From: Glandiceps talaboti
Taxonomy: Eukaryota > Hemichordata > Enteropneusta > Spengelidae
DNA length: 64,000 nt
Direction: 5' to 3'
Assembly (NCBI RefSeq): GCF_964340395.1
Contig: NC_135554.1
Coordinates: forward strand, 23,260,592 to 23,324,591
A model generated the notes under the pieces. The model searched no databases. It was not told the DNA's origin and was given only the letters and a program-made list of their open reading frames with translations. The first letter of the stretch is position 1, and every line of letters begins with the position of its first letter. This document shows, piece after piece, positions 1 through 13,480 of this stretch. The position numbers and the translations under genes are program-made.

Positions 1-325
1 TTTTCAGGATCACAACCTCCTTTCAGATCATTTAACAAATCCATCATTAAATCGGAAACAAGGTGGACTTTAATACTTCTGTCAAAACCATCATTATATG
101 TGTCTTCATCTTTCTACATCAACGGAATGTATTGAAGCTTTACGAGTGCGCAATAAAGAATTATGATTGTCAAACTTATCTCTAGCATGGCGTTAATCTC
201 AGCAATGACTTCACAGTAGAGTGATTTTTATGTCATCATTTTTAGTCTTGCAATACTTGTCAGGAACAGAAGACGTACAAGGTACATAATCCAGTTCTTA
301 CCCTTTTCATTATAATTGTGATTTG

Positions 326-520
326 CTAGTCATCCAGAGAGATTACTGGCTCAGGCATTGAAGACTTGTCTGGAGTTTCTATATAGATGAGGAATGAAAT
401 CTTTGCTGGTAATCTCGTCCGAATTAAACTAAATTTGGGTATCAAGAGAAAAGCTACAAAGAGGATGACTCTCCACGTTCCATATACATCAAGATACATG
501 TAGGTCATCTCGTTCTCTCT
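326..520 (-). CDS. possible terminal coding exon, membrane-like protein
   Basis: On the minus strand a strong-looking splice acceptor (a T-rich tract ending in GACCCAG, AG at 522-521) opens a 64-codon reading frame that runs to a TAG at 326. The frame enters in phase 0 if this AG is used. The peptide has one hydrophobic stretch (around WRVILFVAFLLIPKF), a basic segment after it, and a polar acidic tail ending in ISLDD, as a membrane protein C-terminus might. I do not recognise the family. No AATAAA was seen just downstream on this strand. It could be a real last exon of a minus-strand gene extending to the right, or chance; the acceptor and amino acid composition are the only support. Confidence 0.33.
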   Translation of the reverse strand, partial: RENEMTYMYLDVYGTWRVILFVAFLLIPKFSLIRTRLPAKISFLIYIETPDKSSMPEPVISLDD

Positions 521-630
521 CTGGGTCAACAAAAAATAAGATGCACCACCAAATACACACAAAACATGTCAGGCTACTTAAAAGCTAGTTTTCTTGACTG
601 TCCATCGGTATGATAACCTTACCATTGGCT

Positions 631-1018
631 AGGCTAAATGTACAAACCATGTACACATAGTGAGAAATCCAACCCTTCTCTCCACCACACCTACATGTAT
701 TCTACCCTTTACAGCTACATGATGTAGTCTAAATGTGCAAAACATGTACAAATACACAGTGAGAAATCCAGCCCTTCTCTCTCCCACCTATTTAGCTAGT
801 CTAAATGAAAACGTGTACACATACTGTGATAGTGACAAATCCAGTCCTTCTCTCTCCCACACCTATTTAGCTAGTCTAAATGAACAAAACGTGTACACAT
901 ACTTCTATAGTGAGAGATCCATCCCTTCTCTCTCCCACACCTATTCAGCTAGTTTAAATGAACAAAACATGTACACATAGTGAGAAATCCATCCCTTCTC
1001 TCTCCCACACCTATATAT
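631..1018. repeat. tandem array, about 75-bp unit, about 5 copies
   Basis: Diverged direct repeats of a unit containing CATGTACACATAGTGAGAAAT, then CCTTCTCTCTCCCACACCTA, then TTAGCTAGTCTAAATGAAC. Later copies are closer to one another than to the first. Open frames across it (735-980, 980-1162) are products of the repeat and not genes. Confidence 0.85.
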
Positions 1019-3533
1019 TATTCAATATCTGCCCTGCTTCTTTTCAATGAATTCATACCCCCAGGGGAGGATTCATTAGACTGGAACAAACCGCAAACAG
1101 TTTTCCATCATCGTATGACTGGTTTTCTATTCAGCTTCACAATTCACTCACTTGAATTCTAAATACTGTTATTTTGTGGTGAAATTACAGATAATAGAGC
1201 TGCCATTCGTCATGAGTACAGCCAGTTTTGGAATAATTACCACTCCATCACACTTTGCTTTTGCTAGAGGCATTCACCCGATAGAAAAGGTTTTTTTTAA
1301 AAACAACATTCAAGCAATTATATTTCTTTCATAATTAATTGCGAGGAACGCTTTCATTATGTCATTGAAAACGACGATATTAATTGTTAATTGAGATTTA
1401 ACCAATATTGACATAGTGTATTCATTTCACTCCTAGATGGCCAACCCTGGATGGAATACCCAGATGGCTGGATTAAATAAATAAGATAAATATATACCTC
1501 CAGGTGATGCAGTTTGACAGATTTATTTGTCAAAAATTTCACACAACAAATTCATCCTACTTAGATCGAATTTCTTTTGAGATTTGAATAACCTAGAGAG
1601 AAATTGACAAGTGAAGAGGGAAGAAACTAGCCTTCTTGTAAACCATATCAGCAGCTGCATCAATAATTGTAAGGTTGGTAAAGAAAAGCTACTAGAAATT
1701 ATACTCAACTTTCCATCCAATTCCACAGAGAACTGTGGTATATGTATATGTGAAAGTAAAATTATACCAAGGAAAAGGCTTACAAACGTGAGGATTTATA
1801 CATGTGAGATGATGATGTGTACATTCATGTATGTGTACGGTATACTGGAGTGTGGACCACACGAAACATGTACACATCACATAATATGGGAAATTACACT
1901 AATACTACACATTTCACTTTTCACAAATTACATGTTCTTGAAGACTTACATGTACACCCCAACCCCAACGAACCCCACAGTTCCATTGTTAATGTGATCT
2001 TGTCTTGTTTTCTTCAAACTGTTTGGACAAGAGTACAATATTCATCCAAACCGTCAAATATAATCAACCTGCATAAACCTTTAACATATGAAGACAGAGA
2101 ACATGTGAAGTAAACATTGACTAGAGACATACATTTGTAAGAACATTGACAATAACCTGATATTGTTCATAGTTTGCTGCACCATTAGTTTATTACTTTA
2201 CACAGGACATTTCCCATCGTAATTTCACCTCCTGAAACTGATTCACTGCTCAAATGCAATGTGGTCCCCATCACTAAATGCAATTCTCAGGCTCTTTAAC
2301 AACAAACAACACCATGTCAACGTCAGCTGTGATGAGAAGCTTGTCCTTTTAGCAGGTTAATTATCTTCTCTTGGAAACATTGTCTGGGTTCTATTTATTT
2401 TTCGGATTACATTTAAAACATTCACCATGGCAAATTATGGGATGTCAAATCACAAATCCAACTACATGTATACACATGTTTTGGTAAACGCTAAACAGAA
2501 AACATAGCAAATTACACAAATCATAGGTATTTCATCATGGAAAATATCAAACTCAGCTACTATATCTCAAAATACATGCATTACAAATATGCTAATTTTC
2601 CATGTGAAATACATGTAACCTTGCTCACATCAGAGGCCAGGAGAAACACTGCATGTAATAATTGTATGCAATGAGTTTGCCAGTATTGCAATGCACAACT
2701 TTTCATTCAAGAATTCTTTCTGATCAACTGTAAAACAAAAAGATTTACTTGCCTTGAACATTTTCAAAGGTTATTAAATGTAATTATTTTGGGCAAAATG
2801 GTATACTTGTATGTGGTTACAAAGAGTTGTTATGTACTAGTTTGCAAGGATTTCCAGACAATACATGTATCAAGTCTTTCAGTTATATACATCTTTATGT
2901 TCATTTGCAGTGGCCAGTATCAAAGAAGTCAGTCAGAAGTCAGCTATTTCATTTTGTATACAAACTTTGCTGAGTGAACATCGGAAATATCTCTAATTGG
3001 CAATTAGCTAGAGAATCAAAGTTGCTGAAGAATGGTGAAAACATACACGCATGAAGGATGTTATATAATGTATTTTACATGGTCTGGTGTAATTTTTGTA
3101 AACATTAGTAGCTTCTAATCGATGTTCATCCAGGCATTTCTCTATCATTCACATTACTATTTATCAGTTAGGTAAAATTGTGAAAAAGTGATGATTTGAG
3201 TCATGTTTTCACAGTAGATTCTCAAGCAGTGAGTCTACATTGTGTTTTCAGAATACATCGCTAATGGAATGATTCCATGTCGGGCTTTCTGGCTATATCC
3301 TTATACATGCAGTAAGTGAGGAGACTAATGGACAGTGTTTTCAGAGTAATCATTACACTGTCATTTTGGAAATTATACTGCCTACAGAAACGAGTCTTGT
3401 TACTCCTGGTACATTAACTATTACTTGGCTGGTCCATTTGATTGTCTGTGACTTACAAGTAATGCATAATAGCTGCTGGCAAATATTAAGTATGTACGTA
3501 CATCACTGCTTAACCTTGTACACACAAATACCG
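1019..3533. other. no gene seen
   Basis: AT-rich sequence with scattered ACATGTA words. The longest open frame (1611-1997, + strand) has no recognisable domain and no convincing splice or promoter context, so it is not called. Confidence 0.6.
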
Positions 3534-3607
3534 TGGTAGTAGTAATCAAATCGACCAGTGGTTGACTACTACGTCAGTTAGAGTTCGATAAGCGAGATCG
3601 TTCTAAC
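3534..3607. repeat. two adjacent short hairpins
   Basis: GTGGTAGTAGTAATCAA pairs imperfectly with TTGACTACTAC (3534-3574). Immediately after, GTTAGAGTTCGAT pairs imperfectly with AGATCGTTCTAAC (3577-3607). Probably the remnant of a small palindromic element. Confidence 0.4.
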
Positions 3608-4282
3608 CTATATGCAGAATGAATTCAATGTCAAAATATCAAGAGAATGCAAGAATTTGTACAAGAATATAAATAGAAAAGTGTTTACAAGGACTGGGAG
3701 GGTATACTTGACGGAGCTAAATACAGGTCTACAGGAAAGCACAACATTGCAGCTAATTAATTCCTTTAGGGGAAATGGCATAGTAAAGATAATTACCTAA
3801 ATCAAACACCTCTGTTTGATAGAAAGCATGGTGTTGCTAATATCACTTGCAAATATTGTAGGAATGGAAAATTATGCTTTGTCAATATAATTACAGTTGT
3901 ACTTAAATGATTCAATTATCTGTGATCAGGGTATGTTTTCATAACAAACATTGTTTTTGGCAAGGTACACAAGTATTAATGGTGTCTGACATAAATCAAT
4001 GCTGCTTACAACTCACTACTTGCACAGGCATGCCCTACCTATTTTTTCCAAAGCCAGCTTTAACAAATTTAACTTAATTTACAAAGAAATTTGGAGTTTG
4101 AGAAAAAAAATAGTAAAAAAATAGCCAAAATCAGAAATTTCATGATCCTCAAAATAACACAACTTCAACAAATTATCAGTAAATCTATAAAAAGTGTAAA
4201 ATTGAAAGAAGTTCTTTCATTTGAGTCCTCCCAAGTCAATGATATTTACAGAGACAGACACTACATTGCAATCAGTAAATAG

Positions 4283-4449
4283 CAGTATGCCCTCTAAATC
4301 AATTTGAAGTGCCACTGACGCACACAATTTCTAGTGACGCACCAAAATTTGGTGTTTCCCTATCTTTTACTATGTGGTGACCCATAACAATCCCAGTTCT
4401 TCTCATTTTGACTCACACCAAAATTTAGCTATCATTAGAGGGCACACTG
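4283..4449 (+). mobile_element. MITE, CAGTGTGCCCTC family, copy A
   Basis: A 167-bp element with inverted ends (CAGTATGCCCTCTAA at left; TTAGAGGGCACACTG at right). Its interior (CACACAATTTCTAGTGACG, CCAAAATTTGGTGTT, CCCAGTTCTTCTCATTTTG) recurs at 4805, 12462 (inverted), 13201 and 62471. It has no coding capacity, so it is a non-autonomous DNA element. The target duplication is not clear. Confidence 0.85.
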
Positions 4450-4804
4450 GTAGATAGAGTCGTTGACCTCTGACCTTGAATTTTATCTAGATGACAGAAT
4501 AATGAACTAGTCAGCTAACATTTGACAGAAACTTGAGGCAATCATTATGATCATCACAGATAAGATACAACACTGTCATGAGCAGACTAACCTTGGTTAA
4601 TACTGCAATATAAGAGACTGCCATGATCACATGGTGATTTTTTTTGATGAGATAATACACAAGATGTGTTCACTATACATCAGCAAATCTATCAGTATTA
4701 TCGCATCATTTTGATTTTCTATCAGATCTCATGGATTGATCATCATATAAATCTCATCATCTTGATGAGGATTCTTTCTTTCAATGTACATGTATTTATG
4801 TTTG

Positions 4805-4914
4805 CAGTAGTCTACCCTCTTAGCCTTGATGTGCCACTGATGCACATGGAAAACTCACTTTTTATCATTTTGACCCACAGCACAAAATTTTGTATTTTAT
4901 TAGAGAGCAAACTG
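4805..4914 (+). mobile_element. MITE, CAGTGTGCCCTC family, copy B (internally deleted)
   Basis: A 110-bp relative of copy A in the same orientation. It keeps the left end (CAGTAGTCTACCCTCT, then GCCACTGATGCAC) and the right end (CACAAAATTTTGTATTTTAT, TTAGAGAGCAAACTG) but lacks the central third. Confidence 0.65.
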
Positions 4915-4968
4915 GTAATGTGGTATGCAAGTTTGATGCAACAGAATCAGAAACTGAAAGTGAATAAA

Positions 4969-5060
4969 ATGCTTATGCAAATTAGATTTTCATATACTTA
5001 TGTTTATGTAAATTAGATTTTACATATTAATGTTTATGCAAATTAGATTGTTACATATTC
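4969..5060. repeat. 30-bp tandem triplet with ATGCAAAT motifs
   Basis: Three units of about 30 bp starting ATGCTTATGCAAATTAG, ATGTTTATGTAAATTAG and ATGTTTATGCAAATTAG. The first and third hold a perfect octamer (ATGCAAAT), the consensus site of POU-domain factors. Whether it is bound is unknown. Confidence 0.7.
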
Positions 5061-6244
5061 ATATTCAATTTCTGTGGCAATTTCATCTCTAGTTCAAATC
5101 AAATTATGATGCACTGATAGTATGTAAATTTGCTCTCTATAAGGTTAGTTTCTTGACTAGCAGCTTCCATGTATAATATTGTGGTTTATTAACAATTCTT
5201 TTGCATATAAATTTTACATCAGTTCTCTTATCCATAAGGCCATGGACTTTTCACAGCTTACAAAATGCTACAACTTTCCACACCCTTTACAACCAAGAAG
5301 GAAATCAATATTAAAATTTACTTGTGATATACTGCCCTCCTCATTCTTCGTATCAATCATGTATTAGTTCGTTCTTTTTTTCTATAACACCTCACGAGCA
5401 GTCAAGTCTAAACCAATAAAATATTGAAGTTTTTATCTTTCCTTTTCTTCCCAGGAAAAACAAATGAAAAGAACTCCATACAGGATAATCTGTGTTTAAC
5501 AGGCATTGCAAAAAGTGCCATGGGCAGACCAATCTAAGTAAGCAAAGGAGAGAAAACTCTAATGGAGGGAACATTCTCATCCTGCCCAGAAGGTCACATT
5601 ATCAGTGTTATGAACAATTCATTTACTTTCTCCCTGTTTTGTTCAGGTTTCACTGATTGAAAAAGTTAAATTGCCTGTACATGTACTGCTGGAAAAACAG
5701 CCTTGCAGAGGATACATCTATCACATCATATTGCTGTATGTATTCTATGTCAAATCCATGAGGAAAAGCTCTTTAACTTCATTAAACACGACACAATGAA
5801 CAAGGTCATAGGTCAAGACTCGCATATACATGTACCAACAGTTTACACCATTAGGTGTTTGTTGGCAGGCTACACCTCATGCCAATCAAAATTAAACACT
5901 AAAATATTAAGACCCTACTCTTTTAAGTATGCAAGACCTACACATGTGGCTTGTTAGACTTAGTTCTTGAGGTGAGAACTGGTTAAATAACTAATTAGAA
6001 GATGTTTCTATTAATCAATTTGTTGGTTTCAGTCTCCTACTGTGTACGCATAAGGTACATACATGGATGAGACGATGTACATGTATGAATAATGTCACTG
6101 TATCTTTTAAATTTACAAAGTGAAAAGCAAGGAATTTCATTTATCACAATTTGTGGCAAATTCTGGATGCACCAATTTTCTAGACAAGTTATTTCTTTAG
6201 CTTAGACATGGAATGCTATGGTAGAATTGAAGTGGTGACTTTAC
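5061..6244. other. no gene seen
   Basis: AT-rich sequence; short open frames only, with no supported exon or repeat. Confidence 0.6.
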
Positions 6245-6421
6245 CAGTCCTTGTCAAATCTTGACCTAACAAACAGCATACCAACATGAGCCAGGAATGA
6301 ACTGAAGGTGAACGCAAACAAACAAAACCTAGCTTTCTCTACACTCAAAACAATGAATCTATTTAAGCCTTCAATATCAAATGGCTCTTTGCTTGGATTA
6401 TACTTCCCATATGTTGGTTTT
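6245..6421 (-). CDS. possible internal coding exon, one transmembrane-like segment
   Basis: A minus-strand frame of 59 codons lies between a weak acceptor (TTTTGTGAG before 6421) and a plausible donor (CTG/GTAAAG after 6245). The peptide reads as natural protein: a polar N-terminal part (PTYGKYNPSKEPFDIEG), then a hydrophobic helix (around ARFCLFAFTFSSFLAHVG), then a charged end (RSRFDKDW). An in-frame stop lies a short way upstream, so the frame would have to begin at the acceptor. If spliced straight to the candidate exon at 520-326 using the main acceptor, the phases do not agree, so another exon would be needed. I cannot name the protein. Confidence 0.28.
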
Positions 6422-9400
6422 CTCACAAAATGTTGTCGCCAAGTGAATTAAAAATTGTTCAATGCTTGGCAACATACTGAGAATCATATCATAAACAGTA
6501 CACTCAATCTAAATTTTATTACCCTTCCTACATTTCACATACTGGCCATGTTTTATGCATTAGGTTGGGAGATCCCTGGTGACAGCTATCACCACCAAGT
6601 ATCAATGCAAACCCAGTACTGTAAATATGACCAGACATCATTCATGATGCATTTCACTTTACTTGGCGGCTTGTGTGTGCACGGTTACAGCCATAGGCGC
6701 TACTGTACATGTATTTCTCATAAACTGTAATCTCCTGCTCATTTGAGGTTAAAGTATTAAACTTAAAGGTTCAGTCATGTTTGAATTTAAAACTATACTA
6801 TTTTCATGTTTTATTGGAAACTGGGATTCAAGCGTCCACCTCCATAATTGGAAACAATTTTGAGCCTAGAATCTATACATGTCCTAGCCTGTTTGTTGAT
6901 ATATTGCATTACTCCACATCATTTATCATAAATCCCAGACATTGCAGTCATCCATACCATCAGTAATACAAGTTAACGATGCCTAAGTCAAGAAATGCCA
7001 CGGAATGACAGTAGATTCCAGACTAAACATTTCCAATGTACTACATGTAAAAAGTGTACATGCACACAGTTCTTTATGTTTAAAAATATGCGGTACCAAT
7101 TACGTTCAATTTTATTCTCATACTCAATACAGTTCTCAGGAAAATATTTCTTTCAGAAAAACTGGCATACAATGCAGATGATCTTAACCATGTTAATCAT
7201 GAATGTACACGCAGTGTTGTTTTCAGTCAGCGTTATTAATGATGTACCTTACATTATTCATACACAGTGTCGATGACAAATACATGTATGAGCACAGGGG
7301 GCAGCAAGCATGTGATAAATGATTTCAGTTTATTTTGTTCTGGTAGAATAAAACTGATATTTCTGTTGTTTTCTTTCTTTTCCTGATTTCTCTTTCCCTT
7401 GGCTGAATATTCACTTTGTTTATTGACTGAATAAAGATAACCTGTGTCCTTTTTTTTTTACCATAAGCTCCTTTATATCTAAACAAAAACATTTCTCACC
7501 TTATAATTACAAAGATAAACATTACATTGACATCTTTTTTTTTTCTTCTTACCTCCCATCTTAACTTCTGGGAGATTATCACATCAAATAAACACTCACT
7601 CATAAGCTACAGAAAATTTTTATTTCAGTATAAAAGAAATTAAATCATTAATCATATGCTTACTGCCCCCGGTGGTATGAGAATGTTTCAGAAAGGAAAG
7701 ACAGGCAATGAAAGTATCTTACTTGCCATATAAACTTGCACAATACATGTACATGAAAATCATGATGACGTTAGACATTCACTAGTTTAATACGTCGCAC
7801 AAACCAGATCATAACACTCTAATTAAGTTTCCAAGCAAAATCAAAGCTTTCTGAATGGAATTCTGATGCAGTAATTACTGTGGCTCTTTCAGTTATACTG
7901 CCATTCAATCCAAAGACGATATATTAAACACCCAAATAATCAAATCAGGAAAACGCAATGGAGATTTGGAAATCTTATTTATGATAATTCGGACATTCCC
8001 TCATGCATGAAATTAGTATGAATTCTGGAATGATCATAATGGGAATCTAGACAGATGAACCATATGAGAAAATGGAAAATGGTAATATCCTGTGCCTGAA
8101 AGGGATGGAGTTGGGGAATTTCCAGGTCAGACATAATAAAAAGAAAGGGATAAATCGCAGGCTTATTTCATGTGTCGGAAAACATGTTTGCATTTGCAAT
8201 AAATCTAACTTTGTACTAATGGAACGGGTCAATTTTGTCTCCATAAAACATTGCTGATCAGGGTGGTTCAATGCTCCATCTTAATGGGAAAGGACATGCA
8301 TCATGCACAAGTGTTAACAACACAATCTTAATTCTTTCGTACTTGAAACTACATTCCAAACAACCAACCAAAGCAAAGTTTAAAGCAATTTTGCTGCGGG
8401 ATATTCAAACTTAAGAAAGATATAAATTTTGTACATATCAAGAATGCATTTCTCTTTTAGCCTTTCTGGAACCTCAAAGGTTATTGGCAACATAAAATCT
8501 TAACTCTGTATCTGACCAGCTTATATACGTAAACTGCATAGTATCATATTTTAAGATATTCTGGAAAACAACTACCGGGTACACAAATACATGTATATGT
8601 ATTGTCAAGTCTGAAAATCACACCACAGTACTCGATTCTTAGCAGCTCAGTTTATACAAGGCTTTCTTTACTTGTTTGAAAGACCTCCCTAAAATTACAC
8701 ATCAAGGGAAAATACAAGTCTTAAAAACAGTGAAATATTGTGAACATATTTCTTTTGGCACCCATTAATATATGTCACAATTTGGCTCCACTTTATTTTG
8801 GCGGTGCAAACACAGTGTACCCACATCACTTTTGTAAGTCTATGTATTGATTCACACATGAATCTACCTTTATTATCAAAAGTTATTCCAAATTTAACCA
8901 GTGTCACTGCTTCTATTTTCAAGCCAATTTATTTTGCCACAGAATATATTTCAGCTGAATTAGCTGAAATAACTGTGGAGCCAAAATACAAAATATACAT
9001 GTACGCTCATAATATGAAACAAAATGTTAAAGCGGCAAGGGCAATATCTGGACATTTTCTTTTGTGATATATATTTTATTCACATGTTATTCTTCATTCT
9101 GGAATATATTTACTCATTGCCTATAAGAATGATATCAGTGACACTGCAGTTATGTAAACCAAATACATGAGTTCAAGATGATACTTTCTGAGTGCATCAG
9201 AATCATATCGCTGACATTAGAGTTATAGAAAAAATGCATATGTATTAAGTTTGTCAATGCTATGTGGATATTTCATGCTCTTTTCTTGGCAAAAATCAAC
9301 AGAAGTATGATATCCATTGTATTAGTCTAGATGAATTACCATGTAAAGGATTAAAAATTAAAACGATGTCTGAAGTTCCTTTAATGTACATGCATAGCCT

Positions 9401-12400
9401 TCATGGATGTGCATCTATCACACAGTTACGGAAGAAGCTGTGATTGATTCTGAGCAGTTAACAATTAGTATTCCAGTGACCATGCCCACTTTATTGATTA
9501 GGTACTTAATTGTGATACTCAGTCAACTATTTACTGCAGCCATTTAGTCAAGAAGTTTGATAACAAGCCAACAGCATAGTAACAGACAATCCAAGTGACT
9601 TGATGATTACAAATATGAACTCTGAGTCCACCACAAACACCAGATAATCACTCCCTCTGAGGCATCTGATTGCAATGCCAATTTAACTTTCCAAATTAAC
9701 AGCAAAACGAGAAAGGGAAATATAAATTGATGAGATCACAACAGATTTATGTGTTGAATGATGGATTTTGGTTGAGGTATCTTTTGTAATATTTATGACT
9801 TAGAAATTATCAAAGTTGTCTCATGGAAGACTGAAGGCCAAAATGATAATTTGCAAATAAGGCATTTGGAAAAATATGTTGTCACAGTGAAGGCCAAAAT
9901 GTTAATGTGCAAATCAGACTGTTTGTACTTAGGATGAGTTCTGCAAAATATTTCAATAGCTACAATTCATACAAAATATGTTTTTGTTCATATTGAAAGT
10001 TTCAAAACATGAAAGTTCATTTCATTTATTTTTTTTCGAGGTTATCAAATCTCTGACAAAAACTCATTTGGTATACACTAGGCCTTTGTGCACAATGTTT
10101 CTAACAAACAAAAATCTCATTTTAAATCCTGGCCACTGATTGGTGACTATCTGGTAATGTGACTGACATGTGACATAACTTTGAATGACAGCAGTTCTCT
10201 TCCAAATTTCAACACTCATTGTTCAAATACCTTAATGATACGCCATGCTTTGGTGGATATCCAGTTTACCTAGGGAGAGCAAGGGTGACTTTAGAATGAT
10301 TGAACATGTTACGGTTAGCTGGCCTCAAAATTGGGACTGATAAGACCAGCTTCATTCCTGTTTCAGCACACACAGAATGCTCAAAGGTCAGAGGTGACAT
10401 AGAACATGGTTTATATTATGTCTGTCCATGTGCAATATGAGCTCTAGGTTCATTCAAGGCTGACCACAAAGGAAGCATGTCTCCACTCATGCAAACCTTG
10501 AATCTAAATTGGGTTCAGTCACTTCCCATAGCTAGGTCTTAATTCTAATCCTGCAGTCTACACCCTAGCACATGTTTGGAGCTTTCACTAGCCATGACAA
10601 GTCTCTTGGCTAGGTTTTTGTTGCCATAGCCTTCTTCAGATGCTACACACATCTGTAAGATACATGCAGTCGGTTATGGCACTTTTATAAAGTAGCAAAG
10701 TCACGTCACTACCCTCATAAATAATCTTGATACAACAACAGATGGAAGACAACTCAGTTTTGCCTTAGTCCATAAATCTCTTGAGGCCAGAGCTGGTTTG
10801 ATGTCAATATTTTGAACTAAATTCTTATTTGTAAGTGACTTTGAAGGGGGGAAGAGGAGGGGGAGGGGGGCACATCTCAACTAGAAGCATAACTGTTAAG
10901 CTTATGAAGTGAGGTGAACAACTTCATTTACAAGTGTTCATCCTTGAAAGTGTTCATAAACTTATAATTTACATGTCGGAGGTCAGAGGTTAAATATACC
11001 AGACTATGATTTTATAGTTTCCTTGCAGATGGGGAGCAGCATTGATTTATTTACTAGAATAAGTAGGGATAACACTTTCACAACTCAGCCGCTATATAAT
11101 CTACTAGCCCAAGGTGATGTCCATGTCAAAATTGTGATAGGGGAGGGTGTTTGTGAATGTCTGTATTTGTAAGAATGAATATTCATGTACTGCTGTTTCA
11201 TAGTTTTGGGAATGAAAATCAAATGCAAATGTTAAATCATGTCTATTTTTGTGTATCTCTCTTAACTGAAATGTGAATATGTTTACCAGTCATAATGATG
11301 TGGATTATGTAATGAAGGTATGTTGTCATCAAAGTAAAAAAAAAAAAAATTGGAAAAGGAATCCAAACTTTTTGCTGTCTGCCAACATTTCTGGAATTTC
11401 AGTTCCTTGTTCCAAAAATGTCTTGACTCTGTGAGTAGAAATTTTCACACACCTTTATTGTTCTACTTCAACGCTATGTACAACATAGGTGACCAACTAG
11501 AGTTCTCCGTATGTATTTTACTAGGGTCTACCACCAACACTGCGGTACAAGGTATTGAAATTATAGAAATTTGAAATTCAACTCGATAAATCTTATCTGT
11601 TACTGAGGTTTCTCAAACTTGGCAAAAACAATAAAGAATAACAATCTGGGAATACTCAAAATTTCAATGATTATTTGCCCCCCCCCCCCATATCATTAAT
11701 GACAGCTCCCTTATTTGTACAACTTCACAACAGACATGCTTGGTATTCACAGTGAATTCCTGACATTTGAACAAAAACTACAGTACCCCATAAACAAGGA
11801 TCATCCCTTCTTTTTTTACTTTCACTACTATAACAACTTCTTACTAAATAAAATACGTTCACCTGCCCTGAGGGTCAGACATAGATATTTTCATTAACGA
11901 AAGTAATTACAATGAAAAATACAGTTGGTTAACTTGTTTTTTTTAAAAGAATGATTGATTGAATCGATTCATATTTATTCACCGTAATTATTTACTGAAA
12001 ATAATCAGACGCCACACTATGTCTGTAGCTTTTCTTTTCATTTTTCTCCTAGGAATTCCAAATTTTAAATTTTCATCGTGGTTATAAAATCTATTTTATT
12101 CATGGAAGTGTTCCTTTGAAGGAACCTATTCTTCAAAGAAAAGGTAATACATGACAACCATTGAATTCATTTAAAGTATTTCTTTCATTTGCTAGAAGTC
12201 ACAAGGGGCATTGGAATTTAATTCAAAAATTTCCAAAGGCACTCGACTGAAATTGGAACGGATGACGTTTTTTAGCTATTGTTCCTTTTCACTATTGTAA
12301 CATTTTGAAGAATGTCATATTTCATTTGGGAATACATGACACTAATTGAGATTTGTGAGCCTCATGACATAGTATATGAATGTTGAGAATTTCTATGTGT

Positions 12401-12461
12401 TCTCTATGTTCTTCTACAATCACCCGAGGCATCATTTTTTTAATCTACATGTTGGAAGTGT
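6422..12461. other. no gene seen; scattered low-complexity runs
   Basis: About 6 kb without a supportable exon. It holds T-runs near 7450 and 7535, a short direct duplication around GAAGGCCAAAATG at 9834-9911, a G/A-rich patch near 10850, an A-run at 11336 and a C-run at 11681-11690. Open frames at 8695-8922 (-) and 8798-9067 (+) overlap each other and have no recognised similarity. Confidence 0.6.
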
Positions 12462-12639
12462 CAGTGTGCCCTCTAATAATAGCCAAATTTTGTTGTGAGT
12501 CAAAATGAGAAAAACTGGGATTACTTGTGAGTCACCAATGACCCGCATAGTAAAGGATTGGAGAACACCAAATTTTTGTACGTCACTAGAAATTGTGTGC
12601 GTTAATGGTTTGTCAACTTGGCTTAGACAAGGGCACACT
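12462..12639 (-). mobile_element. MITE, CAGTGTGCCCTC family, copy C
   Basis: Same family as 4283-4449 but inserted in the opposite orientation. It begins CAGTGTGCCCTCTAATAATA and ends AAGGGCACACT. The reverse complement aligns along nearly the whole of copy A, including CACACAATTTCTAGTGACG and TCTCATTTTGACTCACA. Confidence 0.85.
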
Positions 12640-12796
12640 CCAACTCAGATAACACTCCTTTCATATCACATTATAAATGTCAATTGTACCTTGAAGTGAC
12701 AATATAATCATCCCATGCATAGATAGGTTTAGTTACATGGGCAGGATTTCTATCAGTTTGAAAAATACATTGTATCAATCACAATCAACATACATT

Positions 12797-13480
12797 GTAA
12801 CGAGAACTTTCTTGTCTGCAGGTAGAACTTAATTTCATAAAATCAATAATATATAATTTTATATGCAAATTAGAATGGACGGCTTTCCTAAAATGAATTT
12901 AGCAAAATGCTATTAATCTAACTCTACATCATAACAAGAACTTTCCTGTTTACAGGTGGAACTTAATTGAATATGCAAAATATAATTTTATATGCAAAGT
13001 AGAATGGGCACGTTTTCTAAATTTAGCTAACAGCTATTAATCGTAATCACTGCTACTTTACATTGCAACAAGAACTTTCCTGTTTGCAGGAAGAACTTAA
13101 TTTACATGCAAAGTAGAATGGATCTAAATCATGTGCAAATAACAAAATCACTCATAATCGACACTACTATTTGCCAAGAACTTTCCTGTTTGCAGGTGAC
13201 CAGTGTGTCTTCTCAGTCTAAGCCAATTTGATACACCACTGACACACAATTTCTAGTGATGTACCAAAATCTGGTGTTCCCCTATGTGGTGACGCACAAG
13301 AAATACCAGTTTTTTATCACTCTGACCTAAAACAACAAAATTTGGCTATCATTATTTAGAGAGCATACTGACTTCATTTTGCATGCAAAACAGAATGGAT
13401 CTAAACTTCCAGGGTTTCTAAATTTAGCAACAAACTATAAATCGCAATCAGCGCTACTTTACAATCTAACAAGAACTGCT
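12797..13480. repeat. tandem array, about 134-bp unit, 4-5 copies
   Basis: Units start near 12802, 12936, 13070, 13176 and 13468, each with AAGAACTTTCCTGTTTGCAG, then GAACTTAATT, ATGCAAAGTAGAATGG and GCTATTAATCG. The fourth unit is interrupted by MITE copy D (13201-13370). The first two periods are exactly 134 bp; later units carry deletions. Confidence 0.8.
13201..13370 (+). mobile_element. MITE, CAGTGTGCCCTC family, copy D, nested in tandem array
   Basis: CAGTGTGTCTTC at left and GAGCATACTG at right, with the family interior (GACACACAATTTCTAGTGATG, CCAAAATCTGGTGTTCCCC). Flanks GCAGGTGAC and ACTTCATTTT join to give the expected tandem unit (compare GCAGGTGGAACTTAATTT), so the empty site is visible within the window. 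A 2-bp AC duplication is possible. Confidence 0.85.

Noticed and set aside
1611-1997. 128-codon plus-strand frame with many Cys and His
   Set aside because: No recognisable domain, biased by ACATGTA words, and no splice or promoter support.
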